Shown here: in pieces, positions 12,901 through 24,353 of the stretch
Numbering within the stretch: the stretch's first letter is position 1
How the letters are laid out: every line of letters begins with the position of its first letter
Source: Antennarius striatus
Lineage: Eukaryota > Chordata > Actinopteri > Lophiiformes > Antennariidae
Assembly: GCF_040054535.1 (NCBI RefSeq)
Contig: NC_090796.1
Span: 16,721,501 to 16,785,500 of the forward strand
DNA length: 64,000 nt
Direction of reading: 5' to 3'
The notes under the pieces: generated by a model
The model's database searches: none
Seen by the model: the letters and a program-made list of their open reading frames with translations, nothing else
Told to the model about the DNA's origin: nothing
Program-made: the position numbers and the translations under genes

Positions 12901-14024
12901 AGTACCAGCTTTCATCTACCTATGCACTAGCTATGATCTATGGTCAAAGCTAGTGCATAGGTAGATCAAAGCACTAGCTTTGATCTCTGGTCTTACACTG
13001 GCCTCCTCCCTCCTCTTCCTATCTTAAAAGTTTAAATTTGACCTTGAACTAGTTTTCTCCAGGTCAAGGTCATCGTCTCATTTTCATCCCCTTTGCCACC
13101 CGAATAATGCGCTTTTTGTCTCATCTTTCTATCTGCAACTGTTGCGAAGATATTGGGTGGACATATGAACAAACAAACACAAAAACACTGACAATTACAA
13201 TACATTGCCGCTTTCAAGCAGGATTTAATTATAGATTATTTGAACGTTCCTGCTCTGATCATGCAGAATCATGAATTCAGTGTATTTATGCATAGCTGAA
13301 GTCAATCCCTTTACCTCTCTGTGTTCTATCCTTCCTTCCCTCCAGGCCAGAGTTTGGCGATGTTTCAAACCCCATGTGCCTGCAAAGCCAGCACCACAAA
13401 CAAAATCGTAAAACATCTGTTAAATCAAATTAAACAGTTATATTATTGGACTGGGACAGAAGTGTGACTGTCATCTCGATTATATCAGCTGTACAATTCA
13501 CTTAGGTTTCACTTTACTGCCTTTGGTTTAAAATCAACAATTTAAAGTTGGATGCTGTGAGTCCTTCGATGATAAACGCTGTAGATGTGAGCGGTTTACA
13601 GATCCACATTGAATAATACTCTAAAATAAGTGAGGATAAAATCATTTAACTTAATTACTTTTTGAGGAATTCAGCCGATCCATCAGTCTCAGCAGTCTCA
13701 TGATAATAAACTGTTTTAAAAACTCAAATACTGATTTTACAAACACAATGCTTTGCTGTTCTTGATTGTTATCACTACTAACTAAACAAACAAGTTCAGA
13801 TCTTCACCATGATGAATAGATAAAAAGTTTAACTATCAGTTAATGCTACGTAACTTTTGTGAAGCCTGTTAAAACTGTATGTCTTAACTCAGACATGTTA
13901 TACTATGACAAAACTTATAATTAGGTAGTTAAACCCGAAGCTAATGGACGACTGTGTGTGTGCCTGTTTGTGTGCATGTGTGTGTGTGTTAGAGAGTGAG
14001 AGATACAGAAAAAGAGAGCTTTAC
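9990..14024 (-). other. gjc1 5' intron (inferred)
   Basis: Sequence between the acceptor at 9990 and the putative non-coding exon at 14025. It is mostly unique, AT-rich DNA, with a GTGTGT tract near 13950-13990 and the inverted repeats at 12841-12970 described separately. I see no coding exon. The longest open stretch (12225-12599, plus strand) lacks any family resemblance. Confidence 0.4.
12841..12970. repeat. Two adjacent inverted repeats (hairpin element)
   Basis: TACCCTGAAAG at 12841-12851 is the perfect reverse complement of 12880-12890. Next, 12910-12932 pairs with 12948-12970 over 23 bases with one mismatch, around a 15-base loop; the arms contain CTACCTATGCACTAGCT. A partial further copy of the arm (GCACTAGCTTTGATC) follows at about 12971. 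This suggests a small palindromic non-autonomous transposon remnant. Confidence 0.6.
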
Positions 14025-14420
14025 CTCCTGTGTGAATTCACATCATCTTCATCCTTCTGACAGCTGATCAATGTTTCCCGCCAAAAACTGCTTGTCAGAA
14101 GAAAAAAAAAATCAAATAATCAAATCACAGAAAAGGAACAGCTAAAATGTTTTAAACAAGTAACGTTTAAAGAGCGTTGAGGTGATTTTTTTGAAAGACT
14201 TCTCCTCAAGACGGACCAGAAGCCAGCGCTCGACTGTAGGCGCTGAGGAAGACTAACTAATCCCACAAGAGGAGGGGCTCAGAGGAAGAGAGACAGACAG
14301 AGAGGGAGAGAGAGACAGGAGGTGAGGGAGAGATAGAGAAATGGAATGAAAGCGGGAGGAGAGAGTGGGAGGGAGGGGAGAGGGATGTACAGTAAAACAG
14401 ATCAAATGAAGAAAAAAAAA
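14025..14420 (-). promoter_or_regulatory. Putative gjc1 non-coding first exon and promoter
   Basis: A minus-strand donor (GGAG|GTAAAG) at about 14024 bounds a possible untranslated exon extending toward 14200. Upstream, 14280-14400 is a GA-rich purine tract (AGAGAGAGG-type) that can act as a GAGA-like promoter element. The assignment is inferred from the gjc1 acceptor at 9990 and from the absence of other genes nearby. Confidence 0.3.
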
Positions 14421-17400
14421 AAGAAAGTAAAATTCATATTAAATAATCCTTAGCCTAGAACGTGGCTAACATGAGTTAGCCGTCAGTGGGGTGATATAGC
14501 CAATAGTAGAGGAGCATTCATATTTTGATAATACTTAACATGGCTAAGAGTTAACGTTAGCTGTAGGTAGGGAAACATTTGTGATTGATAAGTCTTGAAC
14601 ACCGCTAACGATAGCTGGTGTTGGCTGCCAAGAAGGGGATGTATATATTCAATATTACCTCACCCTTCATATATGGCTAACATTAGCCAGTTTTAGCTGT
14701 CAGACAGACATCATTTATGTTTAATAATAGCCTTGAACATGGCTAATGTTAGCTGGAGTTTCATACCAGCCACTTTCAGATTTATAATTTTGATCCAACG
14801 CTGTTGCTCAGCAATTTGTAGCTTTAGCAATTTTTCCACTATAGAAAATTGCTTGTTTTACTCGCTTATTGTTTTACAGCTTATCATTAGCAATAGGAAA
14901 TCGTCCAATGTGAACACACCGTTAGCCATTGTCAGATACAATCAGAAGCCAGTGTGTGCAGCACACCTGTGTCTGTCACCTTTATCTACAGGTGAGTATC
15001 AGTGGAGTCTTCCTCACGAAAGACCAGTTCTACTGCCTCCTAAACAATCACAGACATATCTGTCATCAAGGACACAGCAGCTGCTTTATCAGCACATTAT
15101 CTTCAATCTGAGGAGTTAGACATCTTGCTAACCCATTCTTCTGACTCGTTTCCTCCGGCATCTTCCAGCTCACGAAGGTCAACGACCGAGGCTGTCAAAC
15201 AACGTTTATCACGCCGTTGTCTGTGAGGCTGAACAGCCACCAGCAGCTCTTTCATCGGGCTCTGGATTCAAGTTGTGACTATAAAATTTGTTCTCGTCAG
15301 CTACCAAGTTCTCCACAAGTTTCCTTAACGGGTTAGAATGAATGAATCTTAAATGTGAAGGTCAGTCTGACACAACTCAGCCAGTATAAACAGCGGTGAT
15401 GTCACCAGTATGGTAGAGCTACAAAGAAGAGGATGCCACAGATCCAACAAAGGATTATTCATATTTAATAGTGTTTTGGCTAATGCTGTAGACCATGTTC
15501 AGCAGGCAGGTCGATCCTGTGATGTCAAACTTAACAAATGTAGGGAACACAAAATTGACCAAACTATAACTCAACAGAAGAAGATAATCTGAGGGAGCAT
15601 CAAGCAAAAACGACATATTTAAGATCCCATCATATCAAAGTTCAGCCACTTCTGAGCTAACACAGTAAGTTTGAAAAATTGGTGTACACAGGTACTCTCA
15701 GGTTCCTCATCCTGTTAACACTCTTCACTTCCTCCTGGAGGATACCGAGGCATTCTCGATCTAAATGAGCGTGTTCTTGGCCCATCCTGGGATTTACTCC
15801 AGGAGGATCCAGGCCCCAGGAGGATCCTAAGCAAATATTAAACAACTTGTGTCCTTTGGATGTGAAGGAGGAGCAGGTCTACCTCGAGGTTCTCACATAG
15901 ATGGGGTTGAACCATTGATCCAGACGTTTGGCTAACTAACCCTAACTCTGTCAGGCTGAGAGATAACCAACACATACAAAAGTTTGTTTGATAGGTTTTA
16001 GGAATCACTCAGGACCGTTGCTATTTTCTGTTTTCTTCTGAACACCAGGAACAATCCAAGGATCACATGATGAAGGAACAAGGTCAATAACAAGAAGTCT
16101 TTTCTTCTGGGTTCTCGCACCTGAGCCGATGGACCAGCCCTTCGGGTGCCAAGACACTTTGTTGAGATTTTTCAATACAATGTTTGCTTTTATCAACTGC
16201 TGCATCAGCAGAGCAGAAAGAGAAACTCCTGATCTCATGGAGGGAGGAGGTTTTACTCCTCCTCAAGGACACAGCAGCACTGTTGTAATGTTTGCTTGGA
16301 CAACCAAGCAAAGGAATCTTTGTCACTGTATCTCCGTTGTTCATCTAAAGGACATTTGTTGCTAACTGTTGCTCCTGCTCAAATGTATTTGCTTGACTTT
16401 TGGCTGTCTCCTTTAGCTATCAGCAGAACAATCAAACACAAAGTAGTGGGAACACCGACAAATCAACCCGATGGCATTTGGCAAAGGAAGTCCATGTCCT
16501 AATTCAGAGACCTCCTAACTGAGTTATCTTTCACCTCAGAGGGGAATGGAGACAAATCAATGAGGGTATCAATAAAAGCAATCATCAGATTGACCCACCA
16601 ATTCAAAGCAGCTTCACAGCATCTTCTGTTATTGGTGTTGGTGGTGTTGGGGAGGGCTGTATCAGCTGGTACGGCGTGCACCTATAAGGAGGCGGTTCTG
16701 TCAGCGATCTGCAGATTGGTTAAATTGAGTTTCCTCTTTATCCACTTTCCTCTGGAGGTCACTGGAGTTGGCTTGGAAGTGGAGTTATCTGCTGCCAATT
16801 TAATGCTAATAGATAGACATGTGCAATGTCAGCCTCCATACCACCTAAACTGAAGATCAATACTGGGACAATCAATGGAGCTGAGAGTTCCACATCCAGA
16901 GCTGGCGGTGAGGACAGCCATGAATCCCAAGCAGACCAACGGTGATACGGTTTTTACTGCTGATGTCATCATAACGACCAGTAAGAAGTATGAAGGAACA
17001 CAACATTCAGACATCCACCTGCAGCAGCAGAACATAGTTCCCAGGTCAGAAGAAGTCCTGGAACCCGTCACGACTGGACTTGAGGTGCGTCACAGTAGCT
17101 GATTGATCCATTTTGCAAACCACATATCTACTGTATCTATCTATCTGGTAAAGACTGTCCACATGGATCAAAGCTGTGTCCATCCAACATTATCAGTTCA
17201 ATGATCAATCAATACATCAGAACTTCATGATACTGGTAATCATTAATGTGGCACAGACGCACAGACATCTGAGGAATGATTTACTCTGATGTAAAACCAC
17301 AGAAGAAGAAAAAGATGGAGTTCAAGGTGTTCAGACAAGATCACAAGGAGATGCTGAATCGGCAAACGCCTCAGCCAATCAGCAGTGTCCATTGACAACA

Positions 17401-17609
17401 TAAATATACAACATATGACACCATCACAGCCCCCTGTCCCAGTTTAATGAGTTGTTTACCCCCCACGGGTGTTTCATCATGTCTAATGCTACGTATGCTA
17501 CTGTTTACCCCCTAGGGGGTGTCTTCACCAGTCTGATGCTACATGTTAGCATGTGTCCTCCTGCAGTTGTTGCTGCTCGGGACTCCTTGTGTCAAATGTG
17601 CTGACAAAT
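14421..17609. other. Intergenic region gjc1-znf385c, part 1
   Basis: No credible gene. At about 14455-14760 there are several degenerate copies of a roughly 75-bp unit, each with a GGCTAACnTTAGCTG-like core. From 15000 to 17400 the DNA is apparently unique; open stretches of 60-130 codons occur on both strands but none has splice signals or family resemblance. At 17455-17560 a short imperfect duplication carries TGTTTACCCCC and ATGCTAC. Confidence 0.45.
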
Positions 17610-17815
17610 GAGTCACTACAAAACTAAATAAGAGAGCCCTCTAGTGGTTAATGACTGTCAGTACAACAAGGCAATAACAAGCGCCCTCCAGTAGTCAGTC
17701 GCTACAAATACTGTATTAAATAAGCGAGCCCTCTAGCGGATAGTGACAGTCACTACAACGCTTCAACAAGAATCGCCCTCTGGTGGTAGATGACAGTCAC
17801 TACAAAGGTAAAATG
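17610..17815. repeat. 46-47 bp tandem repeat carrying CTCF-like motifs
   Basis: About four degenerate copies. Each holds GCCCTCTRGYGG-like sequence (17636-17647, 17683-17694, 17728-17739, 17775-17786) and TGACAGTCACTACAA-like sequence. On the minus strand the first and fourth copies read CCACTAGAGGGC and CCACCAGAGGGC, both fits to the CTCF core CCASYAGRKGGC. The third has one mismatch and the second two. Confidence 0.6.
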
Positions 17816-18956
17816 AGAGGACAATATTGTACATGAATTACCGGTACTCGACCCTTTTAAAATGCACAAGTTTTATATTTGAATATCTTAAACTGACTAA
17901 ACTAAGTGTTTTAGCGACATCTAGCGTCCACATGTAGATTACAACCTGAGTCAGTTGGATTTCACTTCACAAAATTTAAGCATGAAACATTTTAAACCGA
18001 ATTAACTTTTAAACCAACTCGAAAATTACTGTATTTGACTATTATTTGTTATAAATGTATGTTAAAACAAAATTTTATTTTACATTCCTTACACTGGTGT
18101 CTTTTGGTTGGTAAAACCTTAGAAAGGGCTTTTACAACGTTTACCGCTGGTGGTGATCAGCTGATTGTTGACGGTGTCTCTCTGGTGGTTGGTTTTACCT
18201 CCGTGATGGATGATGATGATGATGATGATGATGTGACAGATCTGAACTAATAAAAGGAAGGAAGACACAGTTGTGTAAAAACAATACTATCTTTAAGTCC
18301 ATTGAATACACGTCACATAATTTACATTATTGCAGTTACAATAATCATGAACAAACAGGCGACACCTTTGAGGACATATTGCTCAGTGATTCAGCACTGA
18401 CAAATGGGATGACTCCTATTTGTTTTTTAACTTGACAAAAAAATACTAAGTTTAATGAAGATGACTGAAAATTTCTGGATAGTTTTAATTCTGACACATC
18501 AGCTGTTTCTGACAGCGGAGCATCATAAAAGGAGCTGAAGAGCTCATTAATATATGAATAAAATACGATTCTCAAAGGTTCAGACTTAAAACATTTTGTG
18601 CATCAGATGCAGTTTGGCTCATTTCATAAATTATATTGGCTTCACGTCAGAATGGCTGATTGTCGCCTCTGAACCAGAGGAAATATGATGGCACGTCAGA
18701 CACGTAAAGACAAACAGGTTAAGATCCAGAGTTCTGGACTTTACCTCAACTAGAACAGGAATGAAGGTTTGTTCTTGTTGAACTAGGAAACCTTTTTTTT
18801 AATTAACATTTGCTCGAGTGAGTCCTCATCCTTTAAATAAATCTCGGGTATGGCTTCCAGAGTCCTCCCCCAGAAGGGTCGACTGACCCCTGCAGGCCCA
18901 GATCAACCTTTAGTCCTGCTTCTGGGTTGGGCTCTCCATCCTAACGTGGCTCATTG
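17816..18956. other. Interval containing the znf385c 3' end
   Basis: AT-rich. A (GAT)n microsatellite is at about 18204-18230. The znf385c 3' UTR probably occupies the right part; a minus-strand ATTAAA near 18797 is a possible polyadenylation signal. No coding exon seen. Confidence 0.4.
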
Positions 18957-21900
18957 TTAGAATGGAGAGAAGATAATCGGTGCATGTGGGGCCCTCAGAG
19001 GTCCTGGGGGTGGCCTGAAGAGAGCAGGGCTGATCATGGGACCCTGGAAGATGGGGCCCGTCGGCAGCCGTAGAGCCATGGGTCCAGACGCCATGGTGCA
19101 CAAAGCGGCTGGACTGAGGGGCCCGGCCAGGAAACCCGCCGGCAGGGCTTTGGACAGCTGCTTCTGTAGGGCCAGCTTAGTCTGAAACCAGAGACGGGTT
19201 CAGTTGGAACAAGACCGAGGCTCAACGTGGGGTCCAGAACCTAAACTAGCACACCTTGATCCATCCATAACCCCCAACCCTAAACTCTAAACCCAACCGG
19301 TAACCCCAACCCCGATCTGATCTGTATTTAGTTTCTGGAGGTTTCATCAGAGAGAATTTAGTAAGGTCAATGAGTCATTGGACATTGTGACTTTAAACTA
19401 GTCTCTTCTTCAGGTGTTTTAAACTAGTCTCTTCTTCAGGTGTATTAAACTAGTCTCTTCTTCAGGTGTTTTAAACTAGTCTCTTCTTCGGGTGTATTAA
19501 ACTAGTCTCTTCTTTAGGTGCTTTACTGAGCAGCTGCAGAAATGACCGGACTCAGAAACATCCCATCAGGATGAAGATGAGGATGATGGTGAACGTTATT
19601 TTGTATGAACTGTTCTTTTAAGTTACAACACTGTTCCCTGAATCCTTTGACTCAATGAGTTTTGTGAGATTATTTCCTGTTTTCTCCACTGATGATGTCA
19701 CCAGAACAGACGCTGAGTGTCTCACCGCGAGGATGGCGCTGGGCTGCAGCTTCCTGTAGGGCATGACCTTCACCTTGACGGGCCTTCCAGCCAATCGCTC
19801 TCTGTGTCTGCGGCTGTTCATGTGCTGAAAGCAGAGAACCAGTCAGAGTCTTTCTCATTTTAAAGGCTCGTGTTCTTTGTTCCTATTGGTTGGGATGAAC
19901 CGACCTGCTTCAGCTGCGTTTCGGAGTTGACGGACACCCGGCACATTTCACAGTGGAAAGGCTGACTGGACACGCCCACCACTGCTCTGGTCCTGCTGTT
20001 CATTCGCTGGCAGGTGGGCCTGAGTGACGATATCACCTTGACCTTGGATTGTGATTGGCTGCTGCTGTGGCCATGGATCACCTGTTTGTGCTTGGAGCCT
20101 GGTTGAGTCAGAGGATCGGCTGTAGCGTTATGACAACATCAGTTCAATCACACCTGAAACACCAGTACTCACCGCTGCAGTGAGACTCCAGCTGGGAGCT
20201 GGAATTCACCGTCACCTTACAGGCGGGGCAATGGAGATTCTTGTTCACCTCCTCCATCTTTGGCCCTTCCTCCTCCACCTTTGACCCCTCCTTCTCCACC
20301 TTTGGCCCCTCCTCCTCCACCTTTGGCCCCTCCTCCTCATCCTCACCTCCTGTAGAGCCCCTCTGAGGATTAGAAATTAGGGTTGAACTGGTCACCAGTC
20401 TGCTCCCCTCCAAAGGTAGGTCTTCTGGAGGCGGATCAGACACCTGAGGGGCGGGGCCAGTTTGTGGAGGCAGCTGATGAGGGAGGTGGGAGGAGTCTGT
20501 GGATGGACGCTGGGAGGAGGAGCAGCGCAGGAGACGTTCTGTTGGAGCGGGCTGGGGGGAGGTTCTCGATTCTTAAGACAGAACCAGAAGATAAAATCAG
20601 TTCATTCAGCTCTAATGTTCAGGTGCTAATGCTAAGGATAGCATTAGCATTTGTAGTTCTAGCAGCACTTGTTACACAACACGATTCAGATGAATGTTTC
20701 ACAACATAAAGACATGAAATCTACAACATCCAGGAATCAATAAATTCTAAATAGATTTCTGATATCGGCTGATTTGACCTTGACTCTGCTTTATCTTTCT
20801 TTGTTTCTTGTCCTCGTCTGTTTACTTTTATCCTTTATCTGTCTTACATTTGGTGTCGCTCTCTTTGCTCATTCTTCCTGTCGTTCATTCCCTTCTGTTG
20901 AAGACGATACGAAGTGAAATCCAACGAAAAATACATGATCTCCTCTGTGGAGGATCTCTGAGGCTTCCTGCAGAACGTGTCTGTCTGATGGGTATAATTA
21001 TCCATGACAGGTAATAGCTGCTAATCAGCCATCTGAGTGGCAGTTACCAGTTGCTAAAATAAAAGCTAATTACCGAGACTTAAAAACACATTTCTACCCG
21101 TTATCGTCTTCAGGGGACAGTCAGCCTCCGCCGCCCCTCCTCTCGTTTGATCCCTGTCTTTTTCTGGTATCGATGAACCCGATCTGTTCCTCTGCCGGAT
21201 CCTCTGGGTCTCCAGGGCCTTCATCTTGCGAGCGTGTTTGTGACCTTTATAGTGGGCCTCAGCCTGGTTCTGAAAAAACAGCAGAATCAGGATCAGTTCT
21301 CATCTCAATGACCTCAGCAGTTTGTGTCACCATGGCGACAGAAGCCTGCAGCATTACTTTATTTGTAAATCCCATTGGTGACATCATCGTGGTGACATCA
21401 CCATACTGCAGACCTGGACACATCATCTTGAACGCAAATTAATTTTATTATTAGTTATTTTTAAATGTTTTGAGTCCAGCATAGACTAATACCAGCCCCC
21501 CTGTTGGGACCTGAACCACCTCCATCTACTTCCTGGATGGAGCAGTATGTAAGGGGGGGCTAAAAACAGACTTCTGGCACGGGACGTCCAAAAAACACAA
21601 AGAGAGAGAAACAGAATGAGAGTCGTCGCCATTCCAGCCAGCTGGTCCAACAATATAAATGCAAATGAGCAGAAACAGCTCCAACGACGGAGGCAGACGA
21701 GAACGAGGATGGAGGAGCGATAAGGAGCAAAAAGGAGCATAAAAAAAACGAGAGTGATGAGAAGAATAAGAACGTTTGAACCAACGAGTTACAAAAGAGT
21801 GAAATGGGAAGCAAATCCATGGAAGCTGGGCTGCTCTAGACAAAGGCCTGTCACCATCATCATCATCATCATCATCAGCTCTTCTGTCAACAAATGTCAG

Positions 21901-24264
21901 TTGTTAAATTAGAATAACTAATAACAACATCTTGTGTGTGAAGATTTTTGTCTTTTAACTCAATCAGCTGTTTAAGTCATTTGAGCCTCAGACGGAACCG
22001 ACGGGGGCGTGCTGGTGGGCGTGGCATCCTGATGATATGCTATGATTGGGATTTAAAAATCGACCCTGTTCCCTGATATCAGGTCCCCTGATATCAGGGA
22101 ACAGGGTCCAGAGAATGAAGTGTGTGACTCACGGTGGAGTTGAAGCGCAGGTGGCAGATGTTACAGGAAATGATGGGCTTCTTCCTGGGCGGAGCTACAC
22201 CGAAGGTGTGTTTAATCACCGCCTTCTGCACCGGATCCATCTAGGAGGTGACACACAAACACAAATCAACACCAGAGATCTACAAAACCACGGTTTAGAA
22301 ACACCGAAGTCAAAACCAAAGTAAAACAGTAAAGAAGTAAAGTAAACACACAATACAGATAAACTAAACTAAAATTAAATTATTTTACTCTTTGCATAAG
22401 ACCAGCGATGAATTGATGGCGTCTCACCGCGCTGAAGCTGGGGAAGAGGCTGAGCGGCGAGGAGCCATTGACCCGGAGCGGCAGGAGGTGCTCCAGCTGA
22501 GCCTGAGGCTGGAGGGGTCGGCCTGGGAGAGTGAGGGAGCCCAGCAGGGGGTGGACCGGGCTCTGGGACAGGGCACCTACAGATAGAGCGGACGTCAGTG
22601 AACGCACCACCTAACACCTTTTCAGGTGTTCTCATTCTTGTTCGGATTTAAAAGAAGTGATAAGGACGTATTAATGGGACGGATGATGGAAGATAGACAG
22701 CAATGACTCAACATGTGTGTCAATCTGGACAAACATTACATGCGGTTTCAATTGCGTGTAATTCAAACGTTTCCATGTTTCTACGTGTTCCCTGTCTGGA
22801 TTTCTGACATGAGATTTGTTTGAAAGCCTTGAGCTTCAGCTCACTTTTATTAATCTGCTTCATTTTCAAAGAGCCTGTTTCAGCCTGAGGAAGAGGAGGA
22901 GATTGACCTATAAAGGAGGGAAGCGGAAGCCGTCGCCATTAGATGGGGATCAGCTGATCGGCACCGTCATGGCTCCTCTGGTGGTTTGGTTTCACCTGTG
23001 GGTGCTGGAGGACGATGATGATGATGATGATGCGTGGACTGTGTTTACATGGAAATGGTCAAATGACCCGATCTGATTCACTTCAAGGAAATAAGAAGAC
23101 CTAAAGCAACAACGGCTTTAATCCACCATCAGATTCAACACAAATCAGGGATGGATCTCATTGATCTCTGCTGCACGGAGCTCACAAACAGCCAGACGTT
23201 TAATTAACTGCCTTCATCTGAGGGTTTGAAGAGGAACGCCTCTGACGAGACGTCCTCCTTCAACCCGTCCAGAAAAGCGACAAAAGCTTAAAGCTGAGCT
23301 TTTATTGGTCCATCAGATCCAGTCTGGTTTTTATTAATAGTCACTCATCGCCTCATGAACTCATTACCAGAGAGGATTTGTGGAAAAGCTCCCTGGATTC
23401 AGGTTGAACTTCCTGACTTTCATCATGTAAGGCTGTTATTTCTAATTTAGAAATTGTGTTAAGGTGAGATGTTCTCTTTTGTTTGCATCACATGTTGGTC
23501 CGGTTCTAGACAGTCTTTAAGACTTTAAGCTAACATTATCTGCAATACTGCAAACTAACTAAATAAAGCTAACGACTAAACATGATAACAGTATTAGCTG
23601 CTCGTGACTGTAGAACTGCTAGTTAGCAGGACGTGCTAATGACCCATGTCAGAGCAGCTAACACTTTAGCTTTTATATCTGAGGTTTGAGTCAGTTTGAG
23701 TCATGCGTTTCCTCTTGTCGCGCCCATAAATGGAGCCACTTCTTGTTCCCACATTCGCCTTTATGTTCTCTGTGGAGGACGGCTGGAGTTCAGGTCGCGG
23801 CGCTGACCTCCAGTATGAAGATTAAAGCTTTAGAAATTAAAGCGGAGGAAAAGCTTCATTTCCATTCTTCCCAGGATTAGTTTGCGGGTGACTCAACATG
23901 GAAGCAATCAGAGGGAGGAAACAGCATCTTTTCATGCAGGATGGGGAGAAGGGGAGGGAGGAGAGGTTTTCACGGCTGCAAATCGAAGCTGCTTTCACGG
24001 CTGAAGGCATTTCTCTGGATCATCTGAGCCCGATTCTGTCCGGTCTGAACAGCGGCGGCGAAGCAGCGACCTCCTGACGCCTTCGTCACGGCTTCATGTT
24101 GATGCTGGTCACCTCTGATGCTGACAGGATGGGATGCGAGCATTCCAACATCAGAGCTCCAGTCCGACCAGAGGAAGCATGTGATGTCATCACTGGAGCA
24201 ATTTGACACGTTTATATTTAGATGGCCAATCAGCTGATTGAACCATCTGCCCTAATTCAGTGGT

Positions 24265-24353
<89 letters not shown>

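Noticed and set aside
14733-17102. Open stretches of 60-128 codons in the gjc1-znf385c interval
   Set aside because: No splice sites in phase, no domain features, and lengths expected by chance in AT-moderate DNA.
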